From Symbiobacterium sp040797425 (GTDB lineage Bacteria > Bacillota > Sulfobacillia > Symbiobacteriales > Symbiobacteriaceae): 64,000 nucleotides of DNA. The notes beneath the pieces are model-generated. The model ran no database searches. It was not told where the DNA came from and saw only the letters and a program-made list of their open reading frames with translations. Positions 25,256 through 33,715 of this stretch are shown one piece after another. Within the stretch, counting starts at the first letter, position 1. Every line of letters begins with the position of its first letter. A program made the translations under genes and the position numbers. Location: the NCBI RefSeq assembly GCF_040797425.1, contig NZ_JBFNEH010000001.1, forward strand, positions 1 to 64,000, read 5' to 3'.

Positions 25256-25632
25256 CGGCCCTGGCTCCCCTCGGGGTTGACCAGTTCGGTGATGCGCACG
25301 CCGTAGTTCTCGCCGATCACCACGACCTCGCCGCGCGCCACCAGCTGGCCGTTCACGAGAATATCCACCGCCTCACCGGCGTGCTTGTCCAGCTCCAGCA
25401 CCGAGCCCGGCCCGAGCTCCAGGATCTCCCTGAGACTCCTGCGGGTCTGGCCGAGCTCGGCCGTGAGCTCCAACTCCACGTCGGCGAGGAGTCCCAGGGG
25501 CGACGGGTCGCCGGTCGCCTCCCCGCCGGGGTTGAGCTGGGGGAACGCGGCCGCCTGGGGCTGCCGCTTTTCCTGCCCGGCCGAGGCGAAGAGGGCGGCG
25601 ATCTCCTCTTGAGTGAGTCCTTGCTTGGCCAT
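25252..25632 (-). CDS. fliN: Flagellar C-ring protein FliN with a FliM-type CheY-docking N terminus
   Basis: 126 aa. Residues 50-120 form the FliN/FliM C-terminal (SpoA) domain: LLADVELELTAELGQTRRSLREILELGPGSVLEL, then ILVNGQLVARGEVVVIGENYGVRITELV. The N terminus (LTQEEIAALFASA) matches the EIDALL-type peptide with which FliM and FliY bind CheY-P, like SQAEIDALI in this window's FliM. The CheC-like phosphatase domain of FliY is absent, so it is FliN with an added docking peptide rather than FliY. It sits with export genes while FliM is at the other end of the cluster. Confidence 0.92.
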   Translation of the reverse strand: MAKQGLTQEEIAALFASAGQEKRQPQAAAFPQLNPGGEATGDPSPLGLLADVELELTAELGQTRRSLREILELGPGSVLELDKHAGEAVDILVNGQLVARGEVVVIGENYGVRITELVNPEGSQGR

Positions 25633-25649
25633 CGGTCGCCCCTCCCTCG

Positions 25650-26108
25650 CTACTGAATGAACATGTCGGTCACGTATACCTTCGTCACATGGCCCGGCAG
25701 GGCGTGGCCCAGCGCTTCCTGGACGGTCTGCGCGAGCCGGTCCTTGCCATCGCTGCCGATGAGGTCCTTGGACGTGAGCCCGCGGACCTGGGTGAGCACT
25801 GCGTCGCGCACCAGCGGCTCGTTCTCCTCGACAATCGCCTCAGACTCGGTGCTGCGGAGCCCCAGCGCCACGCTGAACTGGATGTACCGGATGCGGTCGG
25901 TATCGGCCAGATTGGTCACAAACTCGTTCAGTTCGTAGTACGCGGCCTCGGTGGCCGGCCGCCCCGTCGACACGGTGGCGGTTTCCTCGGCGCCGACGGC
26001 CCCGCCCGTCTGCGGCATGAAGAGGAAGACGTAGGCGGCGAGGCCAGCCACGCCAACCGCGAGGATCACCACGGCGGCCACGAGCGCTGTGATCAGCCCT
26101 CGGTTCAT
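25650..26108 (-). CDS. fliL: Flagellar basal body-associated protein FliL
   Basis: 152 aa. One N-terminal membrane helix (about 7-30) is followed by a periplasmic-side domain beginning YYELNEFVTNLADTDRIRYIQFSVALGLR and ending GHVTKVYVTDMFIQ, where the last strand (V-x-x-V-x-x-x-x-F) is the usual FliL end. FliL rings surround and support the MotAB stator. It lies between flgE and fliN, as in Bacillus. Confidence 0.92.
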   Translation of the reverse strand: MNRGLITALVAAVVILAVGVAGLAAYVFLFMPQTGGAVGAEETATVSTGRPATEAAYYELNEFVTNLADTDRIRYIQFSVALGLRSTESEAIVEENEPLVRDAVLTQVRGLTSKDLIGSDGKDRLAQTVQEALGHALPGHVTKVYVTDMFIQ

Positions 26109-26147
26109 GAGCTATCCCCTTTTACGCGTAATCAGGAGCTGCCTTCA

Positions 26148-27455
26148 TTACCGCTTGAGGTTGATGATCTCCTGGAGCATGTCGTCTGCGGTGCTCACCA
26201 GTCTCGCCGAGGCCTGGTAGCCCCGCTGGGTCAGGATCATCTCGGTGAACTGTTGCGCCAGATCCACGTTGGAGCCCTCGAGGTTGCCCGGCGCCAGGGT
26301 GCCGCGCCCGCCCGAGCCCGGGGTGCCAATCTGCGGGATGCCCGAGGCCGGCGACTCGGCGAAGGTGGAATTGCCTTCCTTCATCAGACCGGCGGGGTTG
26401 TTGAAGTTCGCCAGCGCAATCTGGGCGATCAGCCGCGAGTCGCCGTTGGTGTAGCGGCCGGTGATCTGGCCCAGCTCGTTCACGTAGACCGCCTCGAGCG
26501 TGCCCATCGGCCGGCCGTCCCGGCTGTCGATCTGCACCGTGGACCTGGAGACGCCAGGGCCGGCGCTCGCGTCGTACGCCTGGGTGAGCTGGCTGAAGTC
26601 CACCTTGATCCTGAGCGGGGCAGCCGCTCCGGACGGGTCCTCGATGACCAGCTCGGCCAGATACGAGCGGGGCTGGTTCTCGTTGATGATGAGCTTGCCC
26701 TCGGTGTCGAACCGGAGGAGCGTGCGGGGGCCGTCGTTCACCGTCTTGGCGGTCGTCCACCGCAGGCCCTGCGACGGGTCTTTCTTGTTCACCGGCTGGC
26801 TGTAGTCGTGCTGGTAATCGACGACCCACCCGTTGTCGTTCTTGGTGAACCGGAGGGCGATGTTGATTGGCCGGCCGAGGCTGTCGTAGGCCGTCATGGT
26901 GGTGATGTAGGTGTCGCCCACCTCGGCGGCCGCGTCCAGGTTCCCCTTGAAGGTGGCGTTCTGCGTGGCCTGCGGCAGCGAGACGTCGCCGCGGACCAGC
27001 TTGATGTCGGTCATGGTCGCCCGGTCCGTGCGGCCGATGTTCCCTTCGGCGTCGGCCATCCAGCCCTGCACCGTCATCCCCAGGGCAGGACAGAACAGGT
27101 AGCCCTCGGCGTTCCAGTCGAAGGCGCCGAGCCTGGTGTAGAGGATCTCGCCGTCGGCGCCCTTCACCACGAAGAGGCCGTCGCCCGAGATGGCCAGGTC
27201 CAGCGACCGACCTGTCATCTGGAAGGAACCCTGGTCGGTGATCAGGTCGGTGGAACCCACGGCCACGCCCAGGCCGATCTGCTGCGGATTGGTCAGCACC
27301 GAGCCCGAAGAGAGGGTCTGGTTGAACACGTCCGTGAAGGTCACGCGGCTGCTCTTGAAGCCCGTCGTGTTGACGTTGGCGATGTTGTTGCCGATCACGT
27401 CCATCCGCGTCTGGTGGCTGCGGATTCCGGAAACACCGGCGTAAAGGGAACGCAT
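26148..27455 (-). CDS. flgE: Flagellar hook protein FlgE
   Basis: 435 aa. The N terminus (MRSLYAGVSGIRSHQTRMDVIGNNIANVNTTGFK) is the axial-family helix. The middle carries FQMTGRSLDLAISGDGLFVVK. The C terminus ends in GSNVDLAQQFTEMILTQRGYQASARLVSTADDMLQEIINLKR. It polymerises on the FlgD cap to form the hook. The neighbours flgD (upstream) and fliL (downstream) are as in Bacillus; the length is within the FlgE range. Confidence 0.95.
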   Translation of the reverse strand: MRSLYAGVSGIRSHQTRMDVIGNNIANVNTTGFKSSRVTFTDVFNQTLSSGSVLTNPQQIGLGVAVGSTDLITDQGSFQMTGRSLDLAISGDGLFVVKGADGEILYTRLGAFDWNAEGYLFCPALGMTVQGWMADAEGNIGRTDRATMTDIKLVRGDVSLPQATQNATFKGNLDAAAEVGDTYITTMTAYDSLGRPINIALRFTKNDNGWVVDYQHDYSQPVNKKDPSQGLRWTTAKTVNDGPRTLLRFDTEGKLIINENQPRSYLAELVIEDPSGAAAPLRIKVDFSQLTQAYDASAGPGVSRSTVQIDSRDGRPMGTLEAVYVNELGQITGRYTNGDSRLIAQIALANFNNPAGLMKEGNSTFAESPASGIPQIGTPGSGGRGTLAPGNLEGSNVDLAQQFTEMILTQRGYQASARLVSTADDMLQEIINLKR

Positions 27456-27474
27456 GCCCTACGACCTCCCCTTG

Positions 27475-27894
27475 TCACTCGTCGGCCCCGCTGGAGGGTG
27501 CCGCGACCTGGATCACCTGATCCAGCTTGATCTCCCGGCCGCCCAGGTTGAGCAGCGGCTCGCCGCTGACCAGGCGCACCGACCGGACCATCGCCTCGCT
27601 CAGCGTGCCGTCCTCGGCCTGATACTGGACCGCGGCGCCCACCAGGTTCAGTGCGAAGCTCATCCGGGCCCACCGGGCGTTCTCCGTCATCTGCTCCAGC
27701 GCCGTGAACTGCGCCAGCTGGGCGATGAACTCCTTGTCGTCCACCGGGTTCATCGGGTCCTGGTAGCGCAGCTGGGTCACCAGGAGGTTCAAGAAGGCCA
27801 TCTTGTCCAGTTCGCTGGCCTGCTTGACGCTGGAGGTGGTACTGGTGGTGGCCCCGGTGGAACTCTGCGCGGCGCTGACTCCTTCCACACTCAT
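27475..27894 (-). CDS. flgD: Hook assembly scaffold protein FlgD
   Basis: 139 aa, a short Bacillus-type FlgD. After a Ser/Thr-rich start, the core signature DKMAFLNLLVTQLRYQDPMNPVDDKEFIAQLAQFTALEQM is present. A short beta-rich C-terminal end follows; the larger FlgD Ig-like domains of enterobacteria are lacking. It caps the growing hook and is replaced by FlgK. It lies between fliK and flgE. Confidence 0.94.
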   Translation of the reverse strand: MSVEGVSAAQSSTGATTSTTSSVKQASELDKMAFLNLLVTQLRYQDPMNPVDDKEFIAQLAQFTALEQMTENARWARMSFALNLVGAAVQYQAEDGTLSEAMVRSVRLVSGEPLLNLGGREIKLDQVIQVAAPSSGADE

Positions 27895-27906
27895 GGCAAA
27901 CGCCTC

Positions 27907-29178
27907 CTATGCCTTCGTGTCCAGTCGCCCGCCACGGGGGCCGGAGGGTCGCACCCGACCGATCGCCGGCGCCGGGGCCACCTCGGGCGACGCCGCCCGG
28001 CGGGCCGGCGGCTGCGTCCAACCGGCGGGCCCCTCCCACAGGTCCTGCCGGGGCTGCCGCCCCTGGCCTGTGGCCACCTCAAAGTCGGCGAGCACGTAGC
28101 CGGCCTCGGCGAGGCTCTGGCGCAGCTGGTCGCCACGGCTCTCCAGGTCCTGGCGGGCGTCGGCCGTCGCCACCTCCATGGCGGCGTGGACCTCCCGCCC
28201 GCTCAGGTGCAGCTGCAGCCGCACCTCGCCCAGGTGCTCCGGGTGCAGCCGCAGGGTGAGGCGGTACTGGCCGTCCGGCAGTTCGGGCACGGCCCGGGTC
28301 AGCTCCTCCACCACCTGCTGCACCTGCAGGCTCCGGGCGGTCAGTCGGTCGAGCCCCCGCGGGGCCTCGGCCGTGTCCGGCACTTCGGGCGCCTGGACGG
28401 GGGTTGCCTCGGGCGCAGGTCCCGTCACCGGTTCCGGCTGAACACCGCCGTCGTCGGTGACCGCTGCCGTACGCCCTGCGGCGTCGGCCTCCGGCGACTG
28501 CCCGGCGTCTTGCTCGGCCGGTGCTTCCGGTTCGGCACTGCGAACAGGTGCCGTGCCGGGCGCTTCAATGCTCGGAGTGACCGGCTCCTCCGCTGTCGCA
28601 GCGGGCTCCGGCGCGAGGGAAGGCTCCCCATCCGCCTGCTCGGGCTCGGCCACCGGCGACGGGGCTGGCGCCGATTCCAGCCGCACCGCCGGCATGTCCT
28701 GCGGAAGCCGCCCGGCCCCGTCCGCCCCGGCCTCGCCCGGATCACCAGTGGGGGCCGGAGACCCCTCCGGGCCGGCGACCACCAACTCGGTCAGGGCGGG
28801 CCCATCCGGCAGGGCGAAGGCGGCAAAGTCCGTCGTCACGGGCGACCCGGCTGCGCCCGGCTGCTGTTCCGGGAAGGAACCGTCCAGGGGCACTCCCTCC
28901 GCGGGCCCCTGGCCGGCGGGAGTCGCCCCTCCGGGCACCGCAGCGACCAGCGGCATCAGCCACGGGAACCCGCCTGCCAGGGGCTCAGCGGCACCCACGG
29001 CCGGCTCCGCTGCCGGCGCCGCACCCGTGCCCGGACCGGTCGTCGGAGGCGCCAGGGCCGCCAGCAGCGCTGCGAACACGCCGTCTGCCTGGGTCGCCTC
29101 ATCCTTGCGCCCGCTCCCGCGGCCTGCGCCGGCCCGCTCCAGGGGCGCTCCGCCAGGGATCACAACTGGTGCTGTCAC
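27907..29178 (-). CDS. fliK: Flagellar hook-length control protein FliK
   Basis: 423 aa. A long Pro/Ala/Glu-rich disordered N-terminal region (about 1-285) is followed by the conserved FliK C-terminal domain, with ELPDGQYRLTLRLHPEHLGEVRLQLHLSGREVHAAME. The L-x-P-x-x-L-G-x-V motif is the export-switch contact. FliK measures hook length during export and triggers the FlhB switch. N-terminal repetitiveness and high G+C are normal for this gene. It overlaps the upstream YlxF-like gene by 4 nt. Confidence 0.92.
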   Translation of the reverse strand: MTAPVVIPGGAPLERAGAGRGSGRKDEATQADGVFAALLAALAPPTTGPGTGAAPAAEPAVGAAEPLAGGFPWLMPLVAAVPGGATPAGQGPAEGVPLDGSFPEQQPGAAGSPVTTDFAAFALPDGPALTELVVAGPEGSPAPTGDPGEAGADGAGRLPQDMPAVRLESAPAPSPVAEPEQADGEPSLAPEPAATAEEPVTPSIEAPGTAPVRSAEPEAPAEQDAGQSPEADAAGRTAAVTDDGGVQPEPVTGPAPEATPVQAPEVPDTAEAPRGLDRLTARSLQVQQVVEELTRAVPELPDGQYRLTLRLHPEHLGEVRLQLHLSGREVHAAMEVATADARQDLESRGDQLRQSLAEAGYVLADFEVATGQGRQPRQDLWEGPAGWTQPPARRAASPEVAPAPAIGRVRPSGPRGGRLDTKA

Positions 29179-29987
29179 GGCACCCCCTCCTCTGCGTAGG
29201 CTTCCAGCAGCGCCGCCGCCCTCCCGGCCTCCATGTGGGCCAGGATCGTCGCTGCCTCGTCGGTAGTCATCAGCCGCAGAATCGCAACCGCCGTCTCATT
29301 CTCCATCCCGGCCAGCAGCGGTGCGGCCCTGTAGGGGGGCATCTCGGCGAGCAGCCGGGCCGTGCGCTTCAGGGTGGTTCCCCGCTGCTCCGCCGTTCCC
29401 ACTTCCTGGAGGCGCTGGCTCACCTCAGCCTCCCGCTCTGTCAGGGCCTCCTCCCGCTCCTCCAGCCGGCTCTGCAGCGCCGCAAGCTCGGCCTGCTGCC
29501 GGGCCAGCTCCACCGCCCGCTGCAGCTGCTCCGGGGTGGGCCCGGTCTGTGCCTCCCCGCCGGAGGGCTCTTGCTCTTCCGCCGGCGCCAGGCCGGGGAT
29601 CAGATCAGGATGGTAGAAGAGGGCTACGGCGAGGCCGCCCGTCAGCAAGGCGAACAGGGTCAGGTAGAACGCGATGGAGGGCGGGCGTCTGGTGCGGTGC
29701 CGCACAGGGCTGGACCGCGCACGGGTGGGCCGCGGTCGCACGTGCGGCGTGGGCCGTCGGACCTCACCGGTTTCCTGAGCCGCCTCGACCTCCTGGTGGC
29801 GGCGCCTGACGAAGGGCCAGCGCCGCCGCTTCGGCTTCGGCCCGGGCTGCTGTTCCGCCGCCTCAGCGGGCACCTCCGCCGCGCGCCGGCGCCTGCCGAA
29901 GAGCCGCCGTCGCTTCTTGGGCGGAGCGGCTTCCGCTTCGGGCTTCGCCTCCGGCTGTACGGCCGGTTGCGGTGCCGCAGCACTCAT
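29175..29987 (-). CDS. YlxF/MotE-like membrane protein with MgtE-N-type helical domain
   Basis: 270 aa. A basic, Pro-rich cytoplasmic start (about 1-105, many Arg/Lys) precedes one membrane helix (about 106-126, SIAFYLTLFALLTGGLAVALF). A coiled coil (about 150-200) and a C-terminal helical domain follow, the latter containing ARLLAEMPPYRAAPLLAGM and ILRLMTTDEAATILAHME. This pattern matches the MgtE N-terminal domain seen in YlxF and MotE. In B. subtilis ylxF occupies the same place between fliJ and fliK. MotE proteins stabilise stator or basal-body parts; the role here is not known. The extended basic N terminus is unusual. Confidence 0.75.
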   Translation of the reverse strand: MSAAAPQPAVQPEAKPEAEAAPPKKRRRLFGRRRRAAEVPAEAAEQQPGPKPKRRRWPFVRRRHQEVEAAQETGEVRRPTPHVRPRPTRARSSPVRHRTRRPPSIAFYLTLFALLTGGLAVALFYHPDLIPGLAPAEEQEPSGGEAQTGPTPEQLQRAVELARQQAELAALQSRLEEREEALTEREAEVSQRLQEVGTAEQRGTTLKRTARLLAEMPPYRAAPLLAGMENETAVAILRLMTTDEAATILAHMEAGRAAALLEAYAEEGVP

Positions 29988-30436
29988 CGCCAGCCACCTC
30001 CTTCACGCACCACGGTCAGCGCCATCTCATCCATCGCAGCCTGCTCGGCTGCCTCAACCGCCTGTCGGAACTCCTCGGCCTTGCGCTCCCGGAGGCGCTC
30101 CAACACCTTCTGGCGCCGTTCGGCCTCCGTGAGCTCCCGGCGCCGGCGGTCTTCCTCCTGCAGGGCCGCCGCCAGCCGCTCGGCCGCCAGCCGCTCCTGC
30201 GCCACCAGGGCCTCGTGCATCTCCGCAAGCTGGACCCACTCATTCACCGTCATGCGCCGCTGGCGCCGGGCGAGGAGCCGCTCGGCCGACGCCGCCCGCC
30301 GGTTCGACGCCACCTGCAGGTGGTGCGCGGCCACCTGCGCCGCCGCCCGGGCCCGGGCCAGGTTCTGGCGGGCGAGCTTCGTCTCCTGCTGCCGGATCTC
30401 CAGCAGCCGTTCCAGTCGAAAGCGGAAGCGCTTCAT
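29984..30436 (-). CDS. fliJ: Flagellar export protein FliJ
   Basis: 150 aa, almost entirely coiled coil. It starts KRFRFRLERLLEIRQQETKLARQNLARAR, the characteristic FliJ opening, and ends ERKAEEFRQAVEAAEQAAMDEMALTVVREGG. FliJ is the central stalk of the FliI ATPase ring and contacts FlhA. It is 3 nt downstream of fliI and overlaps the YlxF-like gene start. Confidence 0.9.
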   Translation of the reverse strand: MKRFRFRLERLLEIRQQETKLARQNLARARAAAQVAAHHLQVASNRRAASAERLLARRQRRMTVNEWVQLAEMHEALVAQERLAAERLAAALQEEDRRRRELTEAERRQKVLERLRERKAEEFRQAVEAAEQAAMDEMALTVVREGGGWR

Positions 30437-30439
30437 GGG

Positions 30440-31762
30440 TTATGCGCCCTCCCCGCAGAGCGCCGCCAGCCCTTGCAGCGCCTCCTCCATGGTGCTGGGT
30501 TCGTCGAAGGGCTGAATCAGGAAGCGCTTGATGCGGTCCATCTTGGCCAGCGCCTCGTCCACCAGGGCGTTGGTGCCCTTCTGGTAGGCGCCGATTTGAA
30601 TCAGGTCCTCCGCCTCCCGGTAGGCGGCCAGCAACGCCCTGAGCCGCTGCGCCTGGGCCCGGTGCTCGGGGGTCGTCACGTCGGGCATCACGCGGCTCAC
30701 GGACTGCAGCGGGTCGATCGCCGGGTAGTGGCCGGCGTTGGCCAGCTTTCGGGAGAGCACCACGTGGCCGTCCAGGATGGAGCGGACCGCATCGGCGATC
30801 GGCTCGTTCATGTCGTCGCCGTCCACCAGCACGGTGTAGACGCCGGTCACGCTCCCCTTCGGCCCGGTGCCCGAGCGCTCCAGCACCCGGGGCAGCATGG
30901 TGAAGACCGACGGGGTGTAGCCCCGGGTCGCCGGCGGCTCACCCACCGCCAGGCCGACCTCCCGCTGCGCCTGCGCCAGGCGCGTGACCGAGTCCATCAT
31001 CAGGAGCACGTCGAGCCCTTCGGCATCGCGGAACCACTCGGCGATGGTGGTAGCCGTGAGGGCCGCCCGGATGCGGACCAGGGAGGGCTGCTCCGAGGTG
31101 GCCACCACCACGACGGAGCGCCTGAGCCCCTCTTCGCCGAGGTCCTTCTCGATGAACTCCCGCACCTCGCGGCCCCGCTCGCCCACCAGGGCGATCACGT
31201 TGCAGTCGGCCGACGTGGCCCGGGCCACCATGCCGAGCAGGGTCGACTTGCCCACGCCCGAGCCGGCGAAGATGCCGATGCGCTGGCCCATGCCCACTGT
31301 CGTGAGGGCGTCCAGGGCCCGCACACCGAGGGAGAGCGCTCTGTGGATCCGCTGGCGGGCCAGGGGATCCGGCGCGGGTCCTACCACCGGCCGCCTGCCG
31401 CAGTGCTCCAGCGGCCCCTTGTCGTCGATGGGGTTGCCCAGGCCGTCGATTACCCGGCCCAGGAGCCCTCGACCCACCGGCGCCATGAGCGGACCGCCGG
31501 TGGCCACCACCTCCCAGCCGGGCCGGAGGCCCTCGGTCTCGCCCAGGGGCATCAGCAGGAGCCGGCCCTCCCGGAAGCCCACCACCTCGGCCGGAACCGC
31601 CCGGCCGTCTCCCCGCAGCCAGCAGAGTTCATTCATCTTGGCCTTGGGGCCGGTGGACTCGATGATCAGCCCGGCCGCTCCGATGACCCGGCCGACCACC
31701 CTGAGCAGTTGCACCTGCGCCACCGCCTGCTTGAGCTCAGCCCACGGCATGGTGGCGGTCAT
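30440..31762 (-). CDS. fliI: Flagellum-specific ATPase FliI
   Basis: 440 aa, an F1-beta-like ATPase. The Walker A loop is GIFAGSGVGKSTLLGMVAR. The signature VIALVGERGREVREFIEKDLGEEGL and the Walker B region VLLMMDSVTRLAQAQREVGLAVGEPP follow. The C terminus contains GAYQKGTNALVDEALAKMD. It forms a hexamer that helps unfold or load export substrates together with FliH and FliJ. It overlaps the fliH end by 4 nt. Confidence 0.97.
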   Translation of the reverse strand: MTATMPWAELKQAVAQVQLLRVVGRVIGAAGLIIESTGPKAKMNELCWLRGDGRAVPAEVVGFREGRLLLMPLGETEGLRPGWEVVATGGPLMAPVGRGLLGRVIDGLGNPIDDKGPLEHCGRRPVVGPAPDPLARQRIHRALSLGVRALDALTTVGMGQRIGIFAGSGVGKSTLLGMVARATSADCNVIALVGERGREVREFIEKDLGEEGLRRSVVVVATSEQPSLVRIRAALTATTIAEWFRDAEGLDVLLMMDSVTRLAQAQREVGLAVGEPPATRGYTPSVFTMLPRVLERSGTGPKGSVTGVYTVLVDGDDMNEPIADAVRSILDGHVVLSRKLANAGHYPAIDPLQSVSRVMPDVTTPEHRAQAQRLRALLAAYREAEDLIQIGAYQKGTNALVDEALAKMDRIKRFLIQPFDEPSTMEEALQGLAALCGEGA

Positions 31763-32709
31763 CGCTCATTTCCCCCCAGGGCCGCCCGCATCGCGGCCTC
31801 CAGGCGCTCGGTCTGGTGCTCCAGGGTGCCGTCCACCTGCCCGACCGGTGACTGCACCAGGTAGCTGCCCCGCTGCAGCCCGGGGTCGGGCGTGAGCGTA
31901 AGGGCGCCTGCGCCCAGTTCCCGCTCCAGAGCGGAACGCTGGGCCTCGAGCAGCGGCAGGTCCTCGGGGTTCACCCGCACGGTGGCGGGCGAGTCCTTCA
32001 CCAGGCGCAGCCCGGCCGCCACCATCTGGACCACGGCCTGAGGCTGGATGGCCAGGTGGCCCTGCACAAGGCGGGTAGCAGCGGCCACCGCCAGCTCCAC
32101 CAGGGCCTCCTGCGACTGCTCCAGCCGCCGGGCCACCTCCTCCTCGGCCTGCTTCCGGGCCTCGGCCAGGATGCGCTGAGCCTCGGCGCGGGCGTCGGCC
32201 AGGGCGGCCTGTGCCTCCTTCTCGGCCTCCAGGCGCATCACCGACGCATCCTTCTCCGCCGCCTGCCGGATGGCGTCGGCCTGCAGCCTGGCGTTCTCCA
32301 GGGCCAGTTCGGCTTCGCGGCGGAGGGCCTCCGCCTCCACCTTCGCGGCCTCCAGACCTTCTTTCCGGCCCTGCTCGAAGCCCTCCTTCCGGGCCTCCAC
32401 CTGCGCCCGCTCGGCCTCCTCGGCCGCCTCCTGGAGGATGCGGGCCGCCTCCAGCCGCACCTGGTCCAGATCGACCTTTGGCTGCGGCGGCTGCGCAGTC
32501 TCAGAAACCGCGGGTGACGGGGGCGCCGCGGGGGCTGGAGGTGAAGCCGGAGCCTGCGGCGGTGCCGCAGGGGTGGGCGGCACCGCAGCGGCGGGCTGGA
32601 CCGGTTCGGGCTGGGTGCGGCGCGGCGGCGGGGTGGGCTTCAGTTTGGGCCACGCCGGGGGCTTCACCTCAACCCCGGGCGGGAGCTTGTTCGGTTTAAA
32701 TGTACTCAT
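31759..32709 (-). CDS. fliH: Flagellar export ATPase regulator FliH
   Basis: About 316 aa from ATG 32709 (STFKPNKLPPG). A longer open frame to 32754 lies within fliG and is not needed. A Pro/Ala-rich N-terminal part (about 10-90) leads into a long Ala/Glu/Arg coiled coil (about 95-225). The C-terminal domain includes ELAVAAATRLVQGHLAIQPQAVVQMVAAGLRLV and the VRVNPEDLPLLEAQR strand typical of FliH/YscL and the V-ATPase E subunit. It dimerises, holds FliI and docks at FliN. It overlaps the fliG end by 14 nt. Confidence 0.92.
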   Translation of the reverse strand: MSTFKPNKLPPGVEVKPPAWPKLKPTPPPRRTQPEPVQPAAAVPPTPAAPPQAPASPPAPAAPPSPAVSETAQPPQPKVDLDQVRLEAARILQEAAEEAERAQVEARKEGFEQGRKEGLEAAKVEAEALRREAELALENARLQADAIRQAAEKDASVMRLEAEKEAQAALADARAEAQRILAEARKQAEEEVARRLEQSQEALVELAVAAATRLVQGHLAIQPQAVVQMVAAGLRLVKDSPATVRVNPEDLPLLEAQRSALERELGAGALTLTPDPGLQRGSYLVQSPVGQVDGTLEHQTERLEAAMRAALGGNER

Positions 32710-33712
32710 CAGCGCCACCACCCCGGGCGATCTGGATCTCGCCGGCCTCCTCAAGCCGCCGGATCAAGGCCACGATGCGGGCCTGGGCCTCTTCCACGTC
32801 CCGGATGCGCACCGGGCCCAGGTACTCCACCGCTTCTCTCAGGGCCTCGCCGGTCCGCTTCGAGACGTTGTTCATGATCTTGCGCCAGACCTCTTCCTTG
32901 GCCGCCTTGAGGGCCAGCGGCAGGTCCTTGTTCATGTCGACCTCGCGCAGCACCCGCTGCACGGTACGGTCGTCCAGGTTGACGATGTCGTCGAAGAGGA
33001 ACATCCGCTGGGAGATCTCGCTGGCCAGCTCCGGGTCGTCGGCCGAGAGCAGGCCCATGATGGACTTCTCGGTGGCCCGGTCCACCCGGTTGAGCACATC
33101 CACCGCCCAGTTGATGCCGCCCGCGGCGGTGGACTCCTGGGAGACCATGGCCGACGCCTTGCGCTCCAGAACCCGCTCGACCTCCCGCAGCATCTCGGGC
33201 GATGTGCGGTCGATGGTCGCCACCCGCCGGATGATGTCGGCCTGCCGCTCCGGCGGGAGGCCCAGCAACACCTGGGCCGCCTGGTCGGGGTCCAGGTGCG
33301 CCATGATCACCGCCACCGTCTGCGGGTGCTCGTTCTGCAGGAGCGAGGCCAGGTGGATGGGGTCGGTGTGGCGCACGGCGTCGAAGGGCCGCCGTCTCAG
33401 GTGCGAGGTGAGGCGTGTGAGAATGTCCCGTGCCTTCTCGGGCCCCAGCGCTTTTTCGAGCATGTCACGGGCATAATCGATGCCGCCCGTGCGAATATGT
33501 TTATCGGCCGTCGCGATGGCGATAAACTCGTTGAAAACCTCGTCGCGCACCTCGGGGGTCACCTTGCGGGACTGGGCGATCTCCACGGTGAGCATCTCGA
33601 TCTCCTCGTCCCGCAGGTACTTCAGGATCTTGGCCGAGCGCTCGACGCCAATGTTGATGCAGAAGATCGCCGCCTTCTGGCGGCTGGTCAGCCGCTGATC
33701 CCGGTCAGGCAA
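32696..33712 (-). CDS. fliG: Flagellar motor switch protein FliG
   Basis: 338 aa. The start SRQKAAIFCINIGVERSAKILKYLRDEEIE and the central LLGLPPERQADIIRRVATI block are FliG-typical. The C terminus carries EISQRMFLFDDIVNLDDRTVQRVLREVDMNKDLPLALKAA, the torque helix whose charged residues contact MotA. Translation starts at TTG 33712, with AGGGAGGTG about 8 nt upstream inside the fliF end. FliG forms the rotor ring on FliF. Confidence 0.96.
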   Translation of the reverse strand: MPDRDQRLTSRQKAAIFCINIGVERSAKILKYLRDEEIEMLTVEIAQSRKVTPEVRDEVFNEFIAIATADKHIRTGGIDYARDMLEKALGPEKARDILTRLTSHLRRRPFDAVRHTDPIHLASLLQNEHPQTVAVIMAHLDPDQAAQVLLGLPPERQADIIRRVATIDRTSPEMLREVERVLERKASAMVSQESTAAGGINWAVDVLNRVDRATEKSIMGLLSADDPELASEISQRMFLFDDIVNLDDRTVQRVLREVDMNKDLPLALKAAKEEVWRKIMNNVSKRTGEALREAVEYLGPVRIRDVEEAQARIVALIRRLEEAGEIQIARGGGADEYI

Positions 33713-33715
33713 GGG

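Noticed and set aside
25252..25632. Calling this gene FliY
   Set aside because: The CheC-like phosphatase domain of FliY is absent; 126 residues fit FliN with an added CheY-binding peptide.
22102..29199. Several long plus-strand frames (for example 22102-23982, 25689-27530, 27454-29199)
   Set aside because: All are antisense to clear flagellar genes, with His/Gln/Arg-rich low-complexity translations; codon-position artefacts of GC-rich DNA.
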